A stretch of 64,000 bases of DNA from Endothia cerciana (taxonomy: Eukaryota; Ascomycota; Sordariomycetes; Diaporthales; Cryphonectriaceae), in the NCBI GenBank assembly GCA_026119935.1, contig JALRMH010000024.1, positions 1-64,000 of the forward strand, given 5' to 3'. Under the pieces are notes generated by a model, which made no database searches, had not been told where the DNA came from, and saw only the letters and a list, made by a program, of their open reading frames with translations. Position numbers and translations under genes: made by a program. How positions within the stretch are numbered: the stretch's first letter is position 1; each line of letters opens with the position of its first letter. Below, piece by piece: positions 54,503 through 64,000 of this stretch.

Positions 54503-56120
54503 CTATCCAAGGGCTCTTTGGCCCGGCAGAAAGGGGTTAAGGGCAGAAGGGTCACCTTGAATATACCTGATGGCCTCGCGCTCAAAGGGACACGGTCCCG
54601 ACTCCGTGGTCTCGTGATCAACCCACTCGCAGTCTGCGCCTCTCGGCGCTCTCAGGACCGAGTCGTGGCCGACGCGGCCCCTGAGGAGATCGAGGGCTTC
54701 CAGCCAGGTCCCGGAGCTCAGGAGACAGCCCGTCAGGTGTAGACACAGCGGCACCGGGGCAGGTCTGTCGAGGGACGTCTCCAGCTCGGCAAGGCGAAAG
54801 GAGCACCCGGACAGCGAGACGTCCCGAAGCCTCGGCGGCGGCAACAAGGCCAACAGAGGTCCGACATCCTTGTACCCGAGTCCCTCGCCACGGGAGAAGG
54901 AGAGGCGCAACGTCTCCAGCCTCTCGCCGGTCGCGGGGATGGCCAGGTACGTGGCGAGGTCGGAGGTGTTCCCGGCTCGGGGCACGGTCTCGAGGCGGAA
55001 CGCCCGGGGATTGTCAGTAGCTGTGCCGAGATCGAAGATGCCCTGCTCGCCGAGCTTCCACTGGAGGCCCTCGAGGCAGGAGACCTGGACGTCGAGGCGG
55101 AGCAGCGGTCTGCCGGCGCTGGCAGCCTCCAAGGGCAGCTGGTAGAGAATTGCAGCTGGTGAGGCCGCGCCGGGCCCAGCTGGGTCTGCGTGGGTCCCCC
55201 GACAGTTGTCTACCCATTGCATGGTGCGCAGCGTTAGATATCACACGAGGAGGTCATTGTCGTCCAGCACCTCCCTCGGCGGCCAGCTCCTGCGTTCACC
55301 CCTGTGCTGTAGATTATCTGTGATCAATAGGCCCACGGGGACCGGCAACCTCGCAACGGCCTCGGCGACGCCTCGCGCCAGGGCCCCGTCCTTCAGCAAC
55401 GCCTGCTGCTCCTCGAAGCGGCGTCGATACTCCGCGTGAGCCCCCCGGACTGCCGCAAGCAGGTCGCGCGCCTCCCCCCCGACGGCCTCTGCCCCCCCCC
55501 CCCCTCCGCCCACGCCTCGCTCCAGCCCATGAGGCGGTGGACCCTGCGGGAGGCGCGTTCGAGTTCCTCCATGACCGCAGGGGCGCGGCCGGGGCACGCA
55601 GAGACAGGTGAGGACCCCCCAGGTTGTACATCCTGTACTGTGCCCGCAGCCTGTCTGCGAACAGACCGAGGAAGCGGGCCTCGTCAGACGCCAGCAGCCG
55701 GCTGTAGAAGTCGACGTTGACGCGGACGGCCCGGACGCCCGACGACACGGGCGGGCAGCGCGGGATCTCGTCGAGCCACGCCAGGGACGACGGCGTCAGG
55801 GCGACGTCGACGTGCCGGAGGAGGAGGTGGGAGCTCGTGTCGTGGAAGCGGCGGCAGGTCAGGCGGACGTTCATGATGGTAGCCACATCCCGCCCGCGGC
55901 CGTCCACATCGCAGCGTCCCCGGCCTTCCACCTCGTCGTGGCCTCCTACCGCGGCGTATCCGAAGACCCTCACCAGGGGCTCATCGGGCAGGCTTGTGAC
56001 TGTTCGCTGCACCGACCTCAGACACATCAGTTGTTTGGAGGGTCCGTCCCCGCTGACGTTGCCAACCGGGACAGCAGCGCCCGCCGAGGGCGGCTCTTCC
56101 TTTGGTGCCATCGTAGCCAT
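54503..56120 (-). CDS. F-box protein, frame broken at two homopolymers
   Basis: The N-terminus from ATG 56120 carries an F-box (SLPDEPLVRVFGYAAV, then NVRLTCRRFHDTSSHLLL), followed by LTPSSLAWLDEIPRCP and VRAVRVNVDFY. This is a layout of many ascomycete F-box proteins that recruit substrates to SCF ubiquitin ligases. Coding then shifts frame at 55615-55620 (six G on the coding strand) and at 55492-55504 (thirteen G). One extra G in each would make a single frame through ELERASRRVHRLMGWSEAW to AEYRRRFEEQQALLKD. An intron (55210-55299, GTGAAC donor, TCTAAC branch point, TAG acceptor) joins the C-terminal leucine-rich part (LETLRLSFSRGEGL, RLRDVSLSGCSF), ending EAIRYIQGDPSALNPF, a common F-box-family end. 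It is either a real gene with sequencing errors or a recent pseudogene. An intron could explain the first break. Confidence 0.7.
55492..55504. repeat. C13 homopolymer inside the F-box coding region
   Basis: Thirteen C on the plus strand, i.e. thirteen G in the F-box coding strand. The conserved coding frames on its two sides differ by one base. Confidence 0.9.
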
Positions 56121-56725
56121 GTCGTTGGCTGCGGGGGATTCAAGGAGGCTGAGGTGTAAAAGGGATGGATGATACATCGGCGGTGGGAAACGGCAAGCAT
56201 TTATTTTCACGCCCACCGGGCCGTGCCGCATGGTTGCATGAGCGCGGTACAAGTTGTGTTGGTATGAGAATGGGTCTGTTAATACAGGGCGACCAGCACA
56301 TCGCATAGATGCCTGTGGATGGTAGTAATTAGCCGCATGCTCTGAGGTGATCCAGGCATAATTATCATGTGCACACCGAGTATACTGGAAGTTCGACGAG
56401 TCACTAGTTGAGCGCAGGTCTTCATCAGTCTTGATATGAGGCTAAACGTGATATACTAGTCCATCGGGTAGTTAGGCTTGAGTAATATGTCGATTTTGAA
56501 AGGTGGGAGCGGAAGCCCACAGTGAAAGGGAAAAGAGTTAAGTAACTTCCAGTAGGCGCACAATCTGATGCCTTCCTTGACCCATCATCCAGACCTGGTC
56601 CATCGAGAAATGGCAACAATCTCGGAGTCACCACCGGAGGGGAAAAAAATATGAAACCGATCGTATGTGCTCATAAGTCATCATCAAGTCATTACTGAGC
56701 CCCTCATCCGCAGGGCACCCCGCCC
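56121..56725. other. Intergenic: F-box gene promoter and 3' flank of next gene
   Basis: About 600 bp with no gene. It holds the F-box promoter and the 3' UTR of the gene to its right; both genes are on the minus strand. Confidence 0.6.
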
Positions 56726-58509
56726 TCAAGCCCCAACATACGAAACGACGACCTCAAAAAGCGGCATAGAAGCAATCCCGTTCGGGCCCCTAGCAGCCAA
56801 GTTCTCGCACAGCCTGCTGAAATCGTCCTCCCTGTACGCCGCAAGGTCGTAGCTCTCCCCCAGGCCTGACGGGCCCGGCGTGAACCAAGCACGCGTGACA
56901 ACCATGCGAAGATTCGAGGGCGAGGCGGAGAATGGGGTCTTCATATCCAGCCCCGACCCGCGGAACAGGTCTTGATTGGTAACGATGTACCGAAGCGCTT
57001 CGAAGCGCATGTCCTTGCGCGTTGGGGGCCCGTGTGCGATGATGCGGTGCGTGCTCCACTGGTCGTGCGCTCCTCCGGACCCCGTGCAGCTTGAATCTGC
57101 CGACGGTAAGCCTTGCGCCACGGGCTCCCGCGGCCTCGCGCGTCGCGCATTGATGACCATTCGGTAGTGGATCTTCTTCACTGGAGGGGAAGAAGGGGGC
57201 GACTCGGGCGGGGTGTTGGGGGTGGGGATCAATGTCGGGGTGGACGATGCCGAAGAGGAGGCCTGAGAGGAGACAGATGAATGAGCGGCGGGCTGTTTGG
57301 AGACGTTTGTGGGGGGTTGGTCCACCTCGCTCCGCGCGTCAGCCATCGCCTGCTGCATGTTTTTGACAGGAGGCTTCTGGTGTGGAGGAGGCTGCTGCTT
57401 CGCAGAGTCTTGGAAGCTCACCACCGGCGTCCAGTCCGAGGGCCGACGGAATGGCGGGAAGAGCTGCGAAGTTTGCGACCTTAAGGGGAGGATCGCGCCC
57501 GGCGGGGGCATGGAGCCAAGCTGCATGAAGGCGCTGTTTCCGTTGGCATTGCTGGTCTCCTGTACCTGCACAGGAGGGTGTTGCTGGTAGCCGGTTGGAC
57601 CGTGGGGTCTGGAGGTGGCCCCAGAGTTCGCCACCCACGAAGGCTCCCTGGGAGGCGGCGGCATGTGTGGTGGACGACCAGGCATTGGGTTGTCATACCA
57701 CGTTCCCACAACGCGGCCGTTAGGAGCACCATAGGGCGGACGAGTTGCATGATTGTTGGGGTTGGACGCGCTGAGCGGACTCGAGCGGGGCCTGTGAACA
57801 GAGATGTGCTGGACGGGGCACCGCTCCTGACGACTGGCACCTGCCTCTGCTCTTCCCGGCGAGCGGGAGCTTGCGCGTCTCACACGAGGGTCGATGCAAG
57901 AGCGAGGATGGGCGCTGCGAGTCCCTCCATAGCCGACATCATCACGGCTGTCAGCATCGTCCTCGCTGATGGACTCGTAGGCCGACTCGAGCTCCGACTC
58001 CAGAGTAAGGCTCGAGTCCCCGAGGCGTGGCTTATCAGGTTCATCAAAGTAAGAGGTCACAGTCGACAAAGCATCGTCGTCGTCATCGTTGTCGCCGGTG
58101 AGCCGCCCGTAGCCATTGGCTGCGACATAGTAATGCACGCGGTCGGCAGACCTTTCCAGAAGTACTTCAAGGGCCTCGACGGCCGTCTCAGCCCTCCTGG
58201 AGGACATCAGGAGCTCGCGACGACCACATTGTGACCGCACAACGGCTGCCCTGTATTTGTCATCTTCGTCACGGCTCAGAATGAGGTTGTTGAGGGCGGA
58301 TGCGGAGGAGAGGAAGTAGCAGTTCCCTGTGATGGAAGGAAAACACCGTTAGAATCTGAGATTGACAACGAGCGTTTTATTTCGCACGTGTAGCCACCTG
58401 GGAAAATGGACGTGTAAATATTCAACTCACCAATGATTTGCTTCCGCAGCCCAGCGATGGCCTCATACCCACTACTAGCCATGTTTGAGGAGCTAGACGG
58501 TGCTTGCAT
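56726..58509 (-). CDS. Uncharacterised, largely disordered fungal protein
   Basis: Two exons (58509-58431 and 58326-56726) across a 104-nt intron (GTGAGT donor, TCTAAC branch point, CACAG acceptor) give 559 residues. The N-terminus (about 10-85) looks folded: SGYEAIAGLRKQIIG joins to NCYFLSSASALNNLILSRDEDD and AVEALEVLLERSADRVHYYV, suggesting two or three amphipathic helices like an MIT-type bundle (inference). The middle is acidic, then Pro/Ser/Gln-rich. The last 130 residues regain order, with KDMRFEALRYIVTNQDLF and a C-terminal MPLFEVVVSYVGA. I recognise no domain. The start at 58509 was preferred because its context has A at -3; an in-frame ATG at 58575 would add 22 residues. Confidence 0.75.
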
Positions 58510-59826
58510 GTTATGCGTTGATAAGGGTGCGGCTTCGGTGAAGAACAAAGTGCTACAAGGGCGCAAAATGGTCATCAGGAGAACCGAGGGGATGATTCGA
58601 GGCCGCCTCTAAGATGAAAGAGAACATTTGTGTCAGGGCTCAGGAACAAGATGGTGGGAAAAGATGCAACACGATATATACCTATCGACACTTGTTTAAC
58701 AGATGAAAGCCAGCTTGGCGGAGGCAGCACAGTGTGACCGGCGGTGCGTGCAAATTGAGGCTCAGAGATGACAGGCTCAGACAGAAAGTCCGAATAAATT
58801 GAAGCAAACGAGGTAGTGTTGCACGACCGGAAGAGAGAAGAATCTATGACGCCTCGTTCGCCTCACATCCCACACCGTGTTGAGTGAGAATGCCTCTCCC
58901 GTGAAACGCGAGGATCTCAAAACACGTGCGTGCCAATCGTTTATGAGAAACTTATGCAGTCTCCCTTCACTAAGGTAGATCAGTAATTAGGAGACCAAGG
59001 AAAGCGGGAGAAAATCCATGTGAAGCCTGCTATTGACTGCTCCGCATATCGTCTTGTAGCCTTTCCCGGTCTCATGCATGAGGGTGGTCCGTTGCACGAA
59101 AGTCGTCGCCCGGCTGCTCCGTGGCTTCTCCAGATCCGGGAAATCCAGTCAGACAATGGTCTGTACACCGGCGGAGCTACTCGGCCATTAGAAACTATGC
59201 AATCAGTTGCAAGGACAGTAGAATGAACAGCCGTCGGTCGTGAAACCACACGATACACCTAAAAACTGAGCCCAGTATATCGTGTTCCAGTATCACCTAG
59301 ACACACCGACACAGAGGTCGAACGCTCTGTGCGTTGTCATCGCACCTGTGTTGCATGAAGTCCTTAACCCGAGGTGCTTTCCACTCGGGAGGTATGCGTA
59401 GAGACATCGCTGCCTTTGTGTCGCCTCCGATCGCGATCGTGGGCCCAAAGTGTCCGAGAACGTCAGGGGTTCCTCCAGCGGCTCCTCACTCTCAATGATT
59501 GGGTGCTGTGTAAACCACAGATTTGAGGCTGTCAATTGCAGTGCTGCACCATGCAAGACAAGAAGAGGCGCCCTCTGTGCTTCTTACAGATGCGGAGACG
59601 GCAGGCTCTGGGGTTGAATCCTTGTCAGCAAGGTCAGATATGTCCGAGAACTAGGGCACCCGCCTGGGAACCTCGTAAAGATGCAGCCGGTAAGGCTGTC
59701 GAAACTCGCAAATCTGGATATGTGACCATGGATCGTCATGGCATCAGTATCATTAGTTGATCTCATACCGCTTCGTTGTTCCCAGCCTATCCGATTGCTC
59801 CTTCGGCTCTGCGACATTGTGGGGCA
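58510..59826. other. 1.3-kb intergenic region
   Basis: No gene is recognised between the disordered-protein gene start and the NUP82 stop. There are no notable repeats. It contains the promoter of the former and the 3' UTR of the latter. Confidence 0.6.
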
Positions 59827-62586
59827 TCATCCAACAGCCAAACGCTCCAATCTTCCTTGAAGGGCGTCGACAAGCTCATTTTCCCTGTCCAGTAGGTTCA
59901 TCACCTGGGTGACCTTTGCCTTCCTTATCTCTGCAGGGATCCTGAGACTCGAGACCGACGCGCTGAGGCTCTTCTCAGAGCCCGCATCTCCCGAATTGTC
60001 CTTGCCCTGTACCTCAGCGACCTGGTTGATCAATTCTTCCTTGAGCCTCTTGATCTCTTCGAGGCGCCTCAAGCTCGACTGAGACTTGGGCTTCCCTGCT
60101 TTTGAATCCGTAGTGCTCTCTTCGGTTTCCGATACGCTCTGGTGATATTTCTTCACCTCCTCCGCGAAAGCCTTCTCCTTGTCACTGAGAGGTCTGGTGC
60201 TGTTTTGTTGAACCTTCTTCTTCAAGTTCTCGAACCGTTGTACCAACTCCTCCTGCTTCTTTCTTCGCTCTGCCAGGGCCCGGTCGAGGCGGGCGTCATC
60301 CGATGGACCCTCCCCATTACCGCCTGTGATGTGATCGACCCGAATTTTCAGCTCATTAGCCTTGCTGATCTGATCCTTCAATTCGGATCGGAGGGCGTCA
60401 CATCTACGGAACACTTCCGATACAGCCTCATTCAACCGCCCGGTTTCTGTGCTTAGTATCTGATGCGCGTTGGAGAAAATCTTGAGGGTCATAGGTGATA
60501 GGCGAACTTCCTGTCCCATTAGAGCCCTCTGCGGACCCGTCAACACCGCCTGACGCAGCTTCGGCAAGTCCGACGGCTGGTCGAAAGCTGCCGGGGGTTG
60601 GAAGGCCGGCCGAGGCGTGTAATAGAACTCCAAGGCGGCCCTCTGATCCGGAGTCGGTTCGGGAAAAGGTGTCGTGTAAGGTGTCGGAGAAGCTGACGTC
60701 TTGATGGGCGGAAATTCGTCCTCGGGTGTGTCGAATACCAAGGCGATTGGATCAGACGGCGTAGCCGAGAGAAGGAAATAACCGAGATCTGGGTCGCGAA
60801 TTGCTACCGAAGCAGCCAGAGTGTTGTCGGGCACAGTCTGGGCATAAACTCTGTCAACTTCTGATTTCGCCTGTGCGATGAGATTGACTCTCAAGTCCGA
60901 ACCCGCAGGCACCTCTGCTTCGAGCTCGCTCTCCAGGCGGAAAACCCAAGGTGACAGAGACACCTGCGTAATGCCGGAGTTGTGCGTAACAAAGAACGAG
61001 TACCGCGATAGAGCATCGTCGCTGAAGGTGGGCCAGCAATCTGGCGTCACCTCGGAAGGAGGCACGGTATCAAGGGTCTCGAAGGTGAGCAGAGAGGGCA
61101 GGTCGAGGGCCTTGGCCAACGTGGCCGCCTTTGACTTGAGTCTGGGGGGCAGCCACCTCGCTTCCACACCCTCCATGTCCAGGCATGTTCTCACCTGACC
61201 ACTCGTAGACAACAAACAGATGATCGTCAGTGACAGCCCCTGCCGTTCGTTGTCGTCAAGTTCCAGAAGCTCATCCTCATCACCCATTAGCTCTTCGGTC
61301 TCCATCTTCCTGCCTATTACGTAGATGTCCGAGAGCTCAGCGTCCAGTTCGTCCTGCTCGTCCTCGTCAGGGGACGACTCGAGATCGAACGGCCCTTGAA
61401 GCCTCGGGATCAAGCCTGGGTGGGTGGGTCGCTGATAAACCTCGATTGGCTGGTCGGCAAGAGTCTCCTGAATAATCCTCGGCTCCTGGCTGTCAAGATC
61501 TGACATCCACTCAAGTTGTTGCTGCGCTAGGAGCTTGTCCTGCTGAGAGACCTCCGGATCGTCCTCGATCGCTGCGACCTTGGCCACGATGGAGACAGAC
61601 AGAGAAGGGATGAGAGTCGGCGGGGGCGCCCACAGCTGTGGAAGAAGCGGACAGAGCGCATAGACGTCGCCTCCCCTCATGGCAATGAACAGAGTCATGG
61701 ATGACCACAGTCCAGAGCCACGGGCTGCGAATGAGGCCGCGGCAACCTCCATGTCGAATATATCGGCCGAAAAAGCCCGGTTTGTAGTCGTAGACACGGA
61801 GAAGTCCTGGTCCACAGCTGTCCCATCTGCCAACTTCTTCAGGTCGATGGCCAGCGTGGGCGCGTCGAACGACCACCTGTCTGACGTCGATAACTCCCAC
61901 AACCTCACCACAGCGTCCTCTGTCACCGTCACCAGTGATGTTCCCTGAACACCCAAGGGGTGCCAGACCGCTGACATGACTGCGGATCGCGTAGTGACGT
62001 GCGTCGTCGGCCCAAGAGTAAAAAATCGTGGTTTCAAGGGTTCGGCATCTGTGAGGAGGGAGGATTTCGGAAGGACGCAGATATGGACAGTGTGTGTCGT
62101 GAGGACGGCGAGGTAGTCCGAGTTGGGTGATATCAGAAGTTGTCGTATCTCGTCGGCCACGGGCGTCTTGATGACCTGGTATGGTTGTCAGTACGCGAAC
62201 CGAAGCGGCGCACCGTGCCGCTGCTCAAATCCCACCCAACTCACCCGGTAGCCCTCAGCACCCTGCCCTTCAGCACCCTCAATACTGGGCTGGACCTGAT
62301 CGTAGACCGAGAAGTTGCCATTCGAGTCCTCTCTCTTGATCCGTGTGCTCGCCGATTTCTCTGCCCAGGACTCCTTGAGATAGACTAAATCCCCCCATCG
62401 TATCTCTCGGTTGACGGCAACGAAGACCTCTGTCCCTCGTCGCGCGATCGTCCGGCGCGGGCCCGGTCTCGTCCTCCTCCTCAATGAGGCAGACGCGTTG
62501 AGATCCTCCTGGGTTGCCTGGAAGAGGTTGTGGCCAGGCGCTGGCCTGCTGAGCCAGGAGGGAGTGTAGGACCTGATCTTGGACAT
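59827..62586 (-). CDS. NUP82: Nucleoporin Nup82
   Basis: Two exons (62586-62245 and 62175-59827) across a 69-nt intron (GTGAGT donor, ACCAG acceptor) give 896 residues. The start MSKIRSYTPSWLSRPAPGH and the joined IRQLLISPNSDYLAVLTTHTVHICVLP are typical of fungal Nup82, the cytoplasmic-face pore subunit that anchors Nup159-Nsp1 for mRNP export. The N-terminal two thirds is a beta-propeller (MSAVWHPLGV and VVRLWELS are WD-like blades). It has an acidic insertion near 335-390 (SSPDEDEQDELDAELSD). The C-terminal 250 residues form coiled coils (from about IFSNAHQILSTETGRLNEAV, through RRKKQEELVQRFENLKKKV, to the end) that bind Nsp1 and Nup159. It is divergent from CBC2 with 408 bp between start codons. 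Confidence 0.9.
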
Positions 62587-62994
62587 CTTTGCGCGACGGA
62601 GTGCTCTTGAGACAGCAATGCCAGCAACTCGAGGGCTTGAATGCCTGCGTCTATATCATCAGGCAGACCGTCGTGGAAGTAAAGAGGTCCGTTTGCTCAC
62701 GACCCAGGCAGAGGTTGCGGGCTTCAGGGGACAAGGCAAGCGGGCAGGCCAGGACCTAAACGCAGGAAAAGTAGGGCTGTAGGGAAAGTTGAGTCCCAGC
62801 ATGTAGCTCGGTCACTTTAGCGCGTTTTGGAGCTCAGTCGCGGCGCTCAGCGGCGAATGGACCCGCTTTTCAACCACTGCTGCAGCCCCCCGGCCCAGGA
62901 TTGTCTTTTCAACTTCCGAGCAGCTGGCGTCGCAATTGCTTGTACAATTGCTTATGCTCTTCCCCTCATAACAACCATCATACGCATAAGCAAG
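62587..62994. promoter_or_regulatory. Divergent promoter of NUP82 and CBC2
   Basis: 408 bp between head-to-head start codons, holding both promoters and leaders. No strong core motif is seen. The CBC2 side is CT- and CA-rich up to the ATG, as in many fungal leaders. Confidence 0.5.
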
Positions 62995-63786
62995 ATGGCG
63001 CCACCAGTACGATGCACGGTCGATCGCCTCGACCGGCCAAGCGCCTACTACAACAGCAGGGTATGCTCCTCGTCCTCCCTTAGCCGAGCAATGCGGCTCT
63101 CACTGACCCCCCCCCCCTCTACCCCCAGTTCAACAAGCGCCGTCGCAACGATCGCGAACATCGTGATGGCGACCACCAGAACGGAGAGCCTTCCGCCGAG
63201 CCCGAGCAGCCGCCCGAAGACCCCTTGGAAAACGCGACCACCCTCTACGTCGGAAACCTCTCCTTCTTCACGACCGAGGAGCAGGTTTACGAGCTGTTCA
63301 GCAAGTGCGGCGAGATCAAGCGGCTGATCATGGGGCTGGACCGGTTCAACAAGACGCCGTGCGGGTTCTGCTTCGTCGAGTACTTTACCCACCAGGATGC
63401 GCTAGACTGCATGAAGTACATCGGTGGCACGAAGCTGGACGAGCGCATCATCCGCACGGACCTGGATCTGGGCTTTGAGGAGGGACGGCAGTATGGCCGT
63501 GGCAAGTCGGGAGGACAGGTCAGGGATGAGTACCGAGAAGATTTTGATGAGGGCCGGGGTGGATTGGGACGGGCGATCCAAGATGACCGCAGGTCAGTAA
63601 CTTCGGGAGCATGTCTCCACCCCTCCTGTCGAGAGGCTGAGTCTTGAGAAACCATGCCCATGGAAGAGCGCGATGTTCTTGGACCATGTCACTAGACTCA
63701 ACAGGCCTCTTCTACAGCTGATACTAACTTCCTTACGTCACAGGGGAAGATATAGGGAGGAGGAGGATGACGGGCGGCTGAGATGA
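62995..63786 (+). CDS. CBC2: Nuclear cap-binding complex small subunit (CBP20/Cbc2)
   Basis: Three exons (62995-63060, 63129-63592, 63744-63786) give 190 residues. The protein binds the m7G cap with the large subunit CBP80 and acts in splicing, 3' processing and export. It has a single RRM with RNP2 TLYVGNL (60-66) and RNP1 KTPCGFCFVEY (97-107). The cap-stacking tyrosine side is in SAYYN at the N-terminus, and the family-specific tail is LDLGFEEGRQYGRGKSGGQVRDEYRED. Intron 1 (68 nt) has a C11 tract 11 nt before its acceptor. Intron 2 (151 nt) has a perfect TACTAAC branch point at about 63722. The last exon encodes only 14 codons including the stop (ending EEEDDGRLR). Confidence 0.95.
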
Positions 63787-64000
63787 GACGAATGCGACCT
63801 CCGGTTCATTGGCCTTTCTGGCGTTCGGCAAAGGGAGGTGGCTTTTGAGAAGTTTTACATGTTCATGGGAAGCTTCATACGGCAGAATATATTCGGCTTT
63901 CAAATGGGAAGTGGTGGGGCAGACTTTCAGCTCCCCAACGTATACCCTAGCATCACAGACTTGGAGCACGGGGTCCCATAGGCGTTGGGTTTTGGGGCGG
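63787..64000. other. 3' flank of CBC2
   Basis: About 210 bp to the window end, presumably the CBC2 3' UTR. No other feature is seen. Confidence 0.6.

Overview
The window is nuclear DNA of a filamentous ascomycete (Pezizomycotina, most likely Sordariomycetes). The evidence is short spliceosomal introns (about 56-160 nt) with GTRNGT donors, CTRAC branch points and YAG acceptors, GC-rich coding sequence, short intergenic spacers, and a set of fungal orthologues: KRI1, a Rab5-type YPT, a Zn2Cys6 factor, separase, a SIRT4-type sirtuin, an MMT-type cation diffusion facilitator, xylulokinase, NC2-alpha, PIK1, NUP82 and CBC2. Class-level placement is inference from gene content and style.

Layout. 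Positions 1-7456 hold no gene I can support and are dense in microsatellites and poly-C runs; the window itself opens with 70 consecutive C. From 7457 to 18990 there are four genes: a RING/RGG/RS-like nuclear protein (-), a Rab5 GTPase (-), KRI1 (+) and a Zn2Cys6 transcription factor (-). A stretch of about 7.9 kb (18991-26860) follows with no recognisable gene or transposon. From 26861 to 50931 come separase (-), a small mitochondrial membrane protein (+), a SIRT4-like sirtuin (-), a mitochondrial metal transporter (+), xylulokinase (+), an alpha/beta hydrolase (+), NC2-alpha/Bur6 (+) and the PI 4-kinase PIK1 (+). The last part has a conserved protein of unknown function (+), an F-box protein with two apparent frame breaks (-), a disordered protein of unknown function (-), NUP82 (-) and CBC2 (+).

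The genes are mostly housekeeping and do not form one pathway or a biosynthetic cluster. Several are head-to-head pairs that may share promoters: Rab5/KRI1, separase/mitochondrial protein, sirtuin/metal transporter, and NUP82/CBC2, the last joining a nuclear-pore mRNA-export subunit to the cap-binding complex. No tRNA, rRNA, CRISPR array or intact mobile element was found by eye.

The most unusual signals are small-scale. Pure poly-C tracts of 10-16 nt recur across the window, four of them inside introns. Three genes carry introns whose length is a multiple of three and which lack stops, so they read through as exon. The F-box gene loses its frame at two homopolymer runs. I found no convincing new multi-gene system.
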